Assembly: GCA_041179125.1 (NCBI GenBank)
Contig: JBEGTZ010000106.1
Coordinates: 1 to 12,832, forward strand
Reading direction: 5' to 3'
Length of the DNA: 12,832 bases
DNA from: CAMCXE01 sp041179125
GTDB taxonomy: Bacteria; Pseudomonadota; Gammaproteobacteria; Pseudomonadales; Cellvibrionaceae
How positions within the stretch are numbered: the stretch's first letter is position 1; each line of letters begins with the position of its first letter. The position numbers were made by a program, and so were the translations under genes. Below are positions 6,824-12,832 of this stretch, one piece after another. The notes below the pieces were generated by a model, which was given only the letters and a program-made list of their open reading frames with translations, made no database searches and was not told the DNA's origin.

Positions 6824-7816
6824 TTATATTGGTGCTGGCACTAGATGTTGCAAGGCTTTATTCAAAATTTCCTCGCTGGACAGCAAGGCGCCGTTATCCG
6901 CTTGAGTATAGACCCAGCTTAAACCGTGCCAGCCATTAAGCCAGGTGAATTGCCTTTTTGCCAACTGGCGCGTGGCGATAATACCCAGCTCACGCATCTG
7001 TTCGAGACTCGTTTGCCCGTCCAAGTGCTGCCAGGCCTGGCGGTACCCCACGGCGCGCATGGCGGGCAGGCCTGCGTGCATCTCGGGCCGGGCTTTGAGT
7101 GCGGCCACTTCGTCGAGAAATCCGCCCGCCAACATGGCGTCAAAACGCATGGCGATGCGCTGGTGCAGTATGCTGCGCTGCTGGGGGGCGATGGCGATTT
7201 GGCACCAGCGGTATTCGTCCAGAACGCCTGCGCTGTGGCTAGCCTGCCACTGGCTCATGGGGATGCCGGAAATACGGTACACCTCCAAAGCGCGGCCAAT
7301 GCGGGCGGAGTGATTGGGGTGTAGACGGGCGGCGGTTATGGGGTCGATGGCGGCGAGTTGTGCGTGGAGGGCTGGCCAGCCTTTGTGTTCGGCCTCGGCT
7401 TCTACCTCGGCGCGCACGCTGGCGGTGCTGACAGGCATGTCGGAGAGGCCTTCCAGCAGGGCTTTGAAATACAACATGGTGCCTCCCACTAAAATGGGCA
7501 CGCGGCCACGGGCGAGAATGGCTTGTATCAGCGGGCGGGCGTCGCGGCTGAAGTCGGCGGCGCTGTAGGCTTGGGTGGGCTCACAAATGTCGATGAGATG
7601 GTGCGGTGCCTGGGCTTGTTCGGCCTTGGAAGGTTTGGCGGTGCCTATGTCCATACCCCGGTACACCAAGGCGGAATCGACGCTGATGATCTCACCATTT
7701 AGCTGTTGTGCGAGGGCCAGGGCGAGGTCTGTTTTGCCCGCAGCGGTGGGGCCCATGAGGGTGATGGCTAGGGGTTTGTTGCTGTCGATGTTGATATTGG
7801 CGTTTGCCGTGATCAT
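6824..7816 (-). CDS. miaA: tRNA dimethylallyltransferase
   Basis: MiaA transfers a dimethylallyl group from DMAPP to N6 of adenosine 37 in tRNAs that read codons starting with U. The 330 residues show the P-loop GPTAAGKT at 22-29, the substrate motif DSALVYRGMDIGTAKP at 47-62, HHLID, VGGTMLYFKALLEGL near 110-124, the RALEVYRISG motif, and the C-terminal RAVGYRQAW and ATRQLAKRQFTWL tRNA-binding elements. The ATG at 7816 adds a short N-terminal stretch of about 13 residues before the first strand. An AGG touches the ATG, and a weak GAG lies 9 bases upstream. hfq follows after 130 bp, as is typical, but the gene upstream is not mutL. Confidence 0.97.
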   Translation of the reverse strand: MITANANINIDSNKPLAITLMGPTAAGKTDLALALAQQLNGEIISVDSALVYRGMDIGTAKPSKAEQAQAPHHLIDICEPTQAYSAADFSRDARPLIQAILARGRVPILVGGTMLYFKALLEGLSDMPVSTASVRAEVEAEAEHKGWPALHAQLAAIDPITAARLHPNHSARIGRALEVYRISGIPMSQWQASHSAGVLDEYRWCQIAIAPQQRSILHQRIAMRFDAMLAGGFLDEVAALKARPEMHAGLPAMRAVGYRQAWQHLDGQTSLEQMRELGIIATRQLAKRQFTWLNGWHGLSWVYTQADNGALLSSEEILNKALQHLVPAPI

Positions 7817-7842
7817 CCTAAAAATCTCAGTTAAATGCCGTT

Positions 7843-7890
7843 TTTAGTGTGGTGAAGGATTGTACCCTGCGCGGGATCGCCCTGTAGATA
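7843..7890 (-). promoter_or_regulatory. Candidate sigma-70 promoter for miaA
   Basis: In the 118-bp gap upstream of miaA, the minus strand carries TCTACA, an 18-nt spacer and TACAAT (ending roughly 45 nt before the ATG). The -10 is five of six to consensus and the -35 four of six. It would let miaA be transcribed independently of the HTTM pair upstream. Confidence 0.35.
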
Positions 7891-7934
7891 GCCGTCTTCA
7901 GCGTGTCGCTTCACCCCAGACAAGGGAAAGCGCC

Positions 7935-8702
7935 TTAGCGTCGCATAAATTCCGCCATAAACGGCTGCCAGGCCAGCAAGGTGGGATAGGTGGTAATCCA
8001 GATCCAAAAAAATCGGTTCAACCCAAAAAACCAGGCGTTGGCCAGGTGGAATAAGCCCATAAAAACCAAGGCCGCGCACAGGCTGGTGCGGTAATACAGG
8101 CTTAACGGAAAGAAAAATTCCATCAACATAATTAACCAGCCCATAACCCACAGCAGACGCGGTGTGCGCGCCCAGTGGCGGGTGGCTTCGCTGACGGGGT
8201 AGTGGGTATAGGCGAACACTTCGCGCAGGGCGCGGCCATTGCGCCATTCAGGGTTGACGAGTTTTACCCAACCGGATTGCCAGTAGGATAGACACACCTG
8301 GATGCTCAAATAACCCGCCGCGCCTAAGCGCCATGCCGGGCTAGTGCTGGATTCCGCCAGCGCCATGCACAGGCTCACCTGGAGGGTCATTAAATCACTG
8401 CCGCCGCAGTAAGGGCCGCCAAAGCGTTTTAGGCTGAGCACGCCCAGGCCAAAAATAACCCAGCTGGCGGCGGCGCGCAGGGCTTGCCCTATTGACGCCG
8501 CCTGTATCGTGGCGCCTGGCGTTTGGCTTGCCCATAAACTCCACATCACGCCAACCAGCAGCAACACTGCTGCGCCGCCGCGCCAGGCCATCAAGCGCCA
8601 CTCGCCTCTTGAGGCGCGGCGATGCTCTATGGCTTGGGCGGCAACGGCTAGGGCTAGGCCGAGCTGGGTGAGCAATAGGGCGAAGTCGAAATTCAAAAAC
8701 AT
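7935..8702 (-). CDS. HTTM-like multi-pass membrane protein
   Basis: A 255-residue integral membrane protein resembling the HTTM family (the transmembrane domain shared with vitamin K-dependent gamma-carboxylases), whose bacterial role is unknown. Hydrophobic segments lie near residues 7-24, 40-58, 76-92, 104-118, 127-141, 183-204, 207-226 and 229-246. Family-like features are GGPYCGGSDLM (95-105), SGWVKLVNPEWRNGRALREVF (143-163) and a conserved late FHL-ANAWFFGLNRFFW. The ATG at 8702 is chosen because it has CAGGA nine bases upstream and opens directly into a membrane helix. The reading frame extends 59 codons further, but that part overlaps the upstream gene's repeat in another frame. It overlaps the upstream gene by 10 bases, implying translational coupling. 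It replaces mutL at this locus. Family assignment is from remembered pattern, not a search. Confidence 0.75.
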   Translation of the reverse strand: MFLNFDFALLLTQLGLALAVAAQAIEHRRASRGEWRLMAWRGGAAVLLLVGVMWSLWASQTPGATIQAASIGQALRAAASWVIFGLGVLSLKRFGGPYCGGSDLMTLQVSLCMALAESSTSPAWRLGAAGYLSIQVCLSYWQSGWVKLVNPEWRNGRALREVFAYTHYPVSEATRHWARTPRLLWVMGWLIMLMEFFFPLSLYYRTSLCAALVFMGLFHLANAWFFGLNRFFWIWITTYPTLLAWQPFMAEFMRR

Positions 8703-9199
8703 AGGTGTGTATCCTGCTGCCACTGCTGTAGCAGGCTCGACACTGAACGGGCTTCGCTGGTGTAGATAATGCTTCCGCTTACCGGTTCGCTCTTTATTTG
8801 GCCTTGCGGCCAATCCGGTTCGCTCTTTATTTGGCCTCTCGGCCAATCCGGTTCCCAATTTAACTGCTCCACCCGCCAAGCAATCATAGCCTCAGAGCTT
8901 GGTGGGTTTAGCTGGCCCAATACTATCGCCTGCGCCAGGGCTAAAAACAGGTTTTCGCAACTGACGGGGTCGATCTCATCAAACAGGCGCACGGCACAGC
9001 TTTGGATAAACAAGGTTTTATTGCCACGGGGGTTGTGGAACAGATTGCCTATTCGGCTGAGTAGATTTAGCCTTGCGGGCTTGGGACAGAATTCTTGCCA
9101 CGGGGCCTCATCAAAACGCACCAAAATACGCGGGCTGGGGCCGATGCTGTTAAAAAAACGCCAGGATGGGAACAGTATGGGCAGGATCAATCGCAGCAT
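8693..9199 (-). CDS. Uncharacterised partner protein of the HTTM gene
   Basis: I do not recognise a named family. The 168-residue product starts MLRLILPILFPSWRFFNSIG and continues with PSPRILVRF and a middle region with LFDEIDPVSCENLFLALAQ, which looks like a compact soluble domain with a hydrophobic N-terminus. Residues about 117-138 hold two 11-residue repeats (EPDWP[RQ]GQIKS) encoded by a 33-bp DNA repeat. The end (YTSEARSVSSLLQQW) resumes non-repetitive sequence. The ATG at 9199 is preferred over a GTG 18 codons earlier because the protein then begins at the hydrophobic segment. Neither has a good ribosome-binding site, so the start is uncertain. It overlaps the HTTM gene by 10 bases, and the two probably act together. 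Coding is supported by the long open frame and this overlap. Confidence 0.65.
   Translation of the reverse strand: MLRLILPILFPSWRFFNSIGPSPRILVRFDEAPWQEFCPKPARLNLLSRIGNLFHNPRGNKTLFIQSCAVRLFDEIDPVSCENLFLALAQAIVLGQLNPPSSEAMIAWRVEQLNWEPDWPRGQIKSEPDWPQGQIKSEPVSGSIIYTSEARSVSSLLQQWQQDTHLCF
8782..8854. repeat. 33-bp palindromic tandem repeat inside a gene
   Basis: Two tandem 33-bp copies (8782-8814 and 8815-8847; 31 of 33 identical) plus a 7-base start of a third copy (CCGGTTC, 8848-8854). Each copy contains a 6-bp hairpin, TTGGCC-TTGC-GGCCAA or TTGGCC-TCTC-GGCCAA; the two mismatches are in the loop. The unit is 11 codons long, so the host gene stays in frame. Confidence 0.92.
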
Positions 9200-9259
9200 A
9201 GGCGGCGCCAAGGGTTGGGGTTCTGGCTGACAGTATAGGCACTGTATAAGCACTGCAAT

Positions 9260-9283
9260 AAACCTAGAAACCTAGAAACCTCA
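9260..9283. repeat. Short tandem octamer repeat
   Basis: AAACCTAG, AAACCTAG, AAACCTCA in direct succession, followed by the small palindrome AACCT-C-AGGTT (9277-9287) and an A-run. Confidence 0.7.
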
Positions 9284-9353
9284 GGTTAAAAAAAGCATAA
9301 CTATTCAGCATATATCGGTGCGGTACGTTAATTTAAGTAAAAATACCGTTATG

Positions 9354-9486
9354 GTGCAGGCTGGGCGGTAATGCCCAACGCAGCAGTGTCTTCGATAAAA
9401 AATCGTCGAAATGCGGAGCCTTGAAATTGAAATATAGGCGTGCGTGAGAGGGTGTGTTGTGTTGGGCATTACTGCCCAACCTACGC
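9354..9486. repeat. Inverted-repeat pair, possible MITE-like element
   Basis: Two 29-bp arms at 9354-9382 and 9458-9486 are inverted copies of each other (24 of 29 identical, all five differences transitions). Each arm is itself a hairpin: TGGGC-GGTAAT-GCCCA on the left, GTTGGGC-ATTACT-GCCCAAC on the right. The 75 bp between them contain a third hairpin, CGAT-AAAAA-ATCG (9393-9405), and no gene. The arrangement fits a small non-autonomous mobile or REP/BIME-type element. I see no clear target-site duplication. Confidence 0.6.
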
Positions 9487-9590
9487 TCTACTCAACTCGT
9501 CGGAGGTGCTGAATAGTTACAAGAAAGCCGCCCAGGTTCCACACCGCAAGCGTCCAAATCCACGTTCACATCACCCACAAGAGGTTATTC

Positions 9591-11777
9591 ATGAGTATTC
9601 AGCACCGGTGGAACTTCAGCCGTATAGGCGGTTTTGACCAAGCCTTAATCACCAGCAAAGATGATTTAATCCATTTAGCCTCCCTCGACCAAAAACTTTG
9701 GGCGGCCCTAAGCTGCCCCGTGAAAGGCTTGCAGCTGGATGAAGCCACCCTCACCGCCATTGATGTAGACGGCGATGGCCGCGTGCGGGTACCTGAGGTG
9801 GTGGCCGCCGTCACCTGGGCCTGTAGCGTATTAAAAGATCCCGGCCTGTTATTAAACAGCGCCGACTCTTTAAGCCTTAGCGACTTTAGCGAACAAGAAG
9901 CCGGGCAAAAACTCTTAGCCAGCAGCCAAACCATCCTCAACGCCCTAGGCAAAAGCGAGCAAACCCAAATCAGCCTGGCCGATGCGCAATGCCAAGAAGC
10001 CATCATCGCCAACACACGTTTTAACGGCGACGGCGTAGTACCTTTGGCGGCCACGGAAGACAAACAGCTGCACACACTGCTCAACCTCATCATGGCCACA
10101 CAGGGCGAAACCGCCGACCTAAGCGGCCAACCGGGCGTAAGCCAAACCGCCTTAACGGCCTTTTTTACCGAACTCAGCGAACGCCTAACCTGGCTAGACA
10201 GCAGCGACGCCAACATCAAACCCTTGGCCGAACACTGCGACGCCGCCTTCAAAGCCCTCGCAGCGGTACAAGCCAAAATTGATGACTTCTTTAGCCGCGT
10301 GCGCTTGGTGGCATTTGATGGCCGCACCCAAGAGCAGCTCAACAAACCGGTCTCAAGCTTAGAAACCCTAGGCACAACCGATTTATCCTTCGCCTGCGAT
10401 GAAGTGAAAAACTTCCCCCTAGCCCTGGTGGCAGCGGATGCACAATTACCCTTAAACGAAGGCATCAACCCCGCCTGGCAAACCGCAATGGCCACCTTTG
10501 TTGAACAGGTGGTAAACCCACTCATCGGCAGCGGCAAAAGCCATTTAAATTTTGCCGAATGGCAGAGCCTCAAAACCCGCTTTAGCGCCTATGAAACCTG
10601 GCTTGGCACCGAAAAAGGCGCAAGCCTTGCCGCCGTGTGCCCCAATGAACTGCGCACCTGGGCCGCACCCCAATGGCGCGCCGCCGTTGAAGACCTCATG
10701 CAGCAAGACCTCGCTATGGCGCCTGCTGTAGCCGCCTTTGGTGAAGTCAAAAAAATCCTCCTGCTGCGCCAGAATGTCAAAAAACTGCTGAACAACTTCG
10801 TCAACTTCACCGAATTTTACGGCTCCGTCGGCCAAGCGGTGTTCCAAGCGGGCACTTTGTATTTAGATGGCCGCGCCTGTGAATTGTGTATTCAAGTGGA
10901 TGACGCCGCCAAACATGCAACCCTGGCCGGCTTGAGCAAATGCTTTTTAGCCTACTGCGAATGCACCCGCAGCGACGGCGCCAAAATGACCATCGCCGCC
11001 GCCTTCACCGCAGGCGATGCCGACTACCTGTTGGTGGGCCGCAACGGCGTCTTCTACGACCGCCAAGGCCGCGACTGGGACGCCACCATCACCAAACTGA
11101 TCGAAAACCCCATCAGCATCAGTCAAGCTTTTTTTGCACCCTACAAACGTCTAATACGCTTCGTTGAAGAACAAGCCGCCAAAACCGCCACCGCAGCGGA
11201 CCCATCCGGCGCAGCCCTCCTAGATAAAGCCGCTTTAGTTGCAGCCCCGAAAGCCCCCGCCACTCCAGCCGCACCGGAAAAACCCAAATTCGACCTGGGC
11301 ATGATTGCCGCATTAGGCGTAGCCGTGGGCGGGATTTCCACCGCCTTAGGCTTATTAATGCAGGCGTTTTTTGGCCTGGGATGGCTGATGCCTTTAGGCT
11401 TGGTGGGCCTATTACTGGCCATCAGCGGCCCCTCAATATTTATCGCCTGGTTAAAACTGCGCCAACGCAACCTAGGCCCAGTGCTAGACGCCACCGGCTG
11501 GGCCATTAACGGCCACATCAAAATCAACATTCCCTTTGGCAGCAAACTCACCCAACAAGCCAAACTGCCCACCGGCGCCAGCCGCAGCCTAATCGACCCC
11601 TACCAAGAAAAAGCCACACCCTGGGGGCAAATTAGCTTTATAACGGTTGTGGTGCTGGTCATCGTGTTAGTAGGCCTATTCCATCACCACCAAAAACACT
11701 GGCCCTGGGAAAAATTAACGCCTGCCATGCAAGAAGCAGTAATGCCGGTGGACGCGGCGCCTGCGGCGAAGAAGTAG
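9591..11777 (+). CDS. Uncharacterised EF-hand membrane protein (728 aa)
   Basis: I do not recognise a named function. The ATG at 9591 has AGAGG six bases upstream. The 728 residues begin MSIQHRWNFSRIGGFDQALI, with no signal peptide. A canonical 12-residue EF-hand loop, DVDGDGRVRVPE, lies at 58-69 (acidic positions 1, 3, 5; Gly at 6; Val at 8; Glu at 12), and a degenerate one (RFNGDGVV) at about 143-150. The middle (about 190-530) is mostly helical, with a patch holding several cysteines (C430, C433, C451, C456, C458) and the conserved-looking LLVGRNGVFYDRQGRDWD (480-497). After an Ala/Pro-rich linker (549-563), membrane segments follow at about 570-592, 595-620 and 680-697. A short His-rich stretch (HHHQKHW, 698-704) and an Ala/Lys tail end the protein. 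The large N-terminal part is likely cytoplasmic. It is monocistronic, facing away from the HTTM pair. Confidence 0.88.
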   Translation: MSIQHRWNFSRIGGFDQALITSKDDLIHLASLDQKLWAALSCPVKGLQLDEATLTAIDVDGDGRVRVPEVVAAVTWACSVLKDPGLLLNSADSLSLSDFSEQEAGQKLLASSQTILNALGKSEQTQISLADAQCQEAIIANTRFNGDGVVPLAATEDKQLHTLLNLIMATQGETADLSGQPGVSQTALTAFFTELSERLTWLDSSDANIKPLAEHCDAAFKALAAVQAKIDDFFSRVRLVAFDGRTQEQLNKPVSSLETLGTTDLSFACDEVKNFPLALVAADAQLPLNEGINPAWQTAMATFVEQVVNPLIGSGKSHLNFAEWQSLKTRFSAYETWLGTEKGASLAAVCPNELRTWAAPQWRAAVEDLMQQDLAMAPAVAAFGEVKKILLLRQNVKKLLNNFVNFTEFYGSVGQAVFQAGTLYLDGRACELCIQVDDAAKHATLAGLSKCFLAYCECTRSDGAKMTIAAAFTAGDADYLLVGRNGVFYDRQGRDWDATITKLIENPISISQAFFAPYKRLIRFVEEQAAKTATAADPSGAALLDKAALVAAPKAPATPAAPEKPKFDLGMIAALGVAVGGISTALGLLMQAFFGLGWLMPLGLVGLLLAISGPSIFIAWLKLRQRNLGPVLDATGWAINGHIKINIPFGSKLTQQAKLPTGASRSLIDPYQEKATPWGQISFITVVVLVIVLVGLFHHHQKHWPWEKLTPAMQEAVMPVDAAPAAKK

Positions 11778-11916
11778 CTTTGGTTGGGGGCTGAGGGCTG
11801 GGCAACCTTGTTGCCCCTCGCTCCCACCTGAACGTGTGAGAACGAGCAACAAGAAGTCTAAAAATACGTGTTGAAACGCACAGCTAAAGGACATACAGGG
11901 AAGTTTGCCCCCTACC
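11778..11916. other. Spacer between convergent genes with alternative hairpins
   Basis: This 139-bp gap separates the ends of the plus-strand 728-residue gene and the minus-strand epimerase gene. GGGCAAC-CTT-GTTGCCC (11800-11816) is a perfect 7-bp hairpin. A longer imperfect one spans 11807-11853, with CTTGTTGC pairing perfectly to GCAACAAG and an inner arm TCGCTCCCAC against GTGAGAACGA, separated by a 3-nt bulge with two mismatches. The two are mutually exclusive. Neither is followed by a T-run, so classical intrinsic termination is not shown. Confidence 0.6.
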
Positions 11917-12832
11917 CTACACAGCGGGGTTTAGATAGTTATGCGCCTCAATCGCCGCCCCCATCAGATGATACAAAGTACTCGCAGGCGCGCCGTCATC
12001 AATCACCTCATTGGCCGCCCCCAACTTATCCAAATAAACCCCAGACACAGCGCTGGTTAAATAATAACGCTGTAAATCTTCCAACCCCTTTTGGGCTATC
12101 GCCTCCGCACCCACCACGCCAACCCGCGCCTGGCTCACACCGGCTTTGATCAACTCCGTCATGGGCCACAGGCGTTTGGTGTGTGCCGTTACCCGCCCAT
12201 CCGCCGTCACCTGGTCATACACCAAACCATCTGCATCAAGCCCAATGGCCAGCGCTTTATGCCACAGCGCATTCGCGTAGTGGGACGTGTCATGGCCCAA
12301 CAAACGCTCGTACCAACGCAATAACCACACCCACTCCAACATGTGCCCAGGCTCGATGGCTTCACCCGCTGCACCGGGCGCAAGGCTCCAATCTTCGTTA
12401 AAAAACTCCAATAACACCTGGGATTGCGCATCGTAAAAATGCCGCTCGAACAGTTTGAACACCCGCTGAGCACGCTGAGCCCATTCATCTTTGCCCGATG
12501 CTTCATAAAGAAATAAAAAAGTTTCCAACCAATGCATGTGCGGGTTTTGGCGGCGCAAGGGCGCTGCATAATCACCCTCCCGCCAGCCACCCTCTGGGTG
12601 CTGCCACTCCTCATCCACCCACTGAACAATGCGGCGCGCCTTGCGATGCGCCGCTTTATCGCCAAAGGTATCGTAAACAGCGGCATAGGCCAGGGTAAAA
12701 AACGCGTGGTCGTAGAGGTCTTTTTTGGCGTCAGCGATGGTTAAATCAGGCTTGAGTAAATGCACATAACCATCGCTGCGGCATTCGGTGACGCCATAGT
12801 GGCCGATAAACTCCGCCATTCCGCGCACCAAA
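11917..12832 (-). CDS. AGE-family sugar epimerase/isomerase, C-terminal part
   Basis: This is the 3' part of a gene for an N-acylglucosamine 2-epimerase (AGE) superfamily enzyme, an alpha6/alpha6-barrel catalyst that isomerises or epimerises sugars such as mannose, mannobiose or N-acylglucosamine. The visible 304 residues correspond to most of a roughly 400-residue protein, with the N-terminal quarter beyond the right edge; the apparent TTG at 12831 is internal. Signatures: DLYDHAFFTLAYA at 38-50, QNPHMHWLETFLFLYEA at 95-111, EPGHMLEWVWLL at 160-171 and STLYHLMGAAIEAH near the end. The histidines in these last three motifs line up with the catalytic histidines of YihS-type enzymes, so the enzyme looks intact. 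Exact substrate cannot be told. The gene is convergent with the 728-residue gene. A role in plant polysaccharide sugar use is plausible. Confidence 0.88.
   Translation of the reverse strand, partial: LVRGMAEFIGHYGVTECRSDGYVHLLKPDLTIADAKKDLYDHAFFTLAYAAVYDTFGDKAAHRKARRIVQWVDEEWQHPEGGWREGDYAAPLRRQNPHMHWLETFLFLYEASGKDEWAQRAQRVFKLFERHFYDAQSQVLLEFFNEDWSLAPGAAGEAIEPGHMLEWVWLLRWYERLLGHDTSHYANALWHKALAIGLDADGLVYDQVTADGRVTAHTKRLWPMTELIKAGVSQARVGVVGAEAIAQKGLEDLQRYYLTSAVSGVYLDKLGAANEVIDDGAPASTLYHLMGAAIEAHNYLNPAV

Larger units (their letters stand above)
9200..9590. other. Gene-free divergent spacer
   Basis: A 391-bp stretch between the start of the HTTM partner gene (minus) and the 728-residue gene (plus). 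It holds three tandem AAACCT(AG/CA) octamers at 9260-9283, an A/T-rich section at 9286-9350 and the inverted-repeat element at 9354-9486. It must contain promoters for both divergent units, but I saw no -35/-10 pair I would defend. If the HTTM partner starts at the alternative GTG, its first 54 bases fall here. Small frames in it (for example a plus-strand one from 9440 running into the next gene) are not convincing. Confidence 0.7.

Noticed and set aside
7905..7934. Hairpin just after the HTTM stop as a terminator
   Set aside because: The stem (CGCTT and CCC pairs) is broken by an internal loop and has no T-run.
7831..8247. 138-codon minus-strand frame overlapping the end of the HTTM gene
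   Set aside because: It is out of frame with the membrane protein and has a low-complexity composition without family features.
8703..8879. 59-codon N-terminal extension of the HTTM-like protein
   Set aside because: It overlaps the partner gene in a different frame, is made largely of the 33-bp repeat translated out of frame, and the ATG at 8702 has a proper ribosome-binding site and family-like start.
9440..9637. 65-codon plus-strand frame across the start of the EF-hand gene
   Set aside because: It lies partly in the inverted-repeat arm, overlaps the real start in another frame and has no ribosome-binding site.
9599..10573. Long 324-codon minus-strand frame opposite the EF-hand gene
   Set aside because: It is antisense to a well-supported gene, is Ser/Arg/Lys-rich with no recognisable domain, and is explained by codon bias of the real frame.
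1..12832. CRISPR array, tRNA genes, transposases or defence systems
   Set aside because: I looked for spaced direct repeats, tRNA-like cloverleaf segments and hallmark motifs and found none. The only repeats are those listed.

Overview
The window is chromosomal DNA from a gammaproteobacterium. The first 75 bases are the 5' end of a 16S rRNA gene on the minus strand, with a gamma-type rrn leader and promoter. The block that follows (miaA-hfq-hflX-hflK-hflC-hisZ-purA, all minus strand) is the classic gammaproteobacterial arrangement. The presence of hisZ fits Pseudomonas/Cellvibrionales-type lineages that use a short HisG. Protein wording resembles Cellvibrionaceae-like marine or polysaccharide-degrading bacteria, but that placement is an inference.

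Layout, left to right. 1-75: 16S rRNA start. 76-399: rrn leader (boxC, boxA, boxB-like hairpin) and a strong P1-type promoter with an A/T-rich upstream element that runs into the last codons of purA. 391-2891: purA and hisZ, 14 nt apart. 2970-2995: a clear intrinsic terminator closing the hfq-hfl operon. 3051-6693: hflC, hflK, hflX, hfq, tightly packed and partly overlapping. 6824-7816: miaA. 7935-9199: a two-gene unit with overlapping ends, encoding an HTTM-like membrane protein and a small uncharacterised partner, in the place where mutL normally precedes miaA. 9200-9590: a gene-free spacer holding an inverted-repeat pair that looks like a small non-autonomous mobile element. 9591-11777 (plus strand): a 728-residue uncharacterised protein with an EF-hand loop and C-terminal membrane segments. 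11778-11916: spacer between convergent genes with alternative hairpins. 11917-12832: 3' part of an AGE-family sugar epimerase/isomerase on the minus strand, cut by the window edge.

Functionally, the left two thirds is housekeeping: tRNA modification (MiaA), RNA chaperone (Hfq), ribosome-associated GTPase (HflX), the membrane modulator of FtsH (HflK/HflC), histidine biosynthesis regulation (HisZ), adenylate synthesis (PurA), then rRNA. The right third is accessory and is where the less described material lies: the HTTM pair, with a 33-bp palindromic repeat expanded inside the partner gene, and the EF-hand membrane protein. I found no CRISPR array, tRNA, transposase, phage gene or recognisable defence system.
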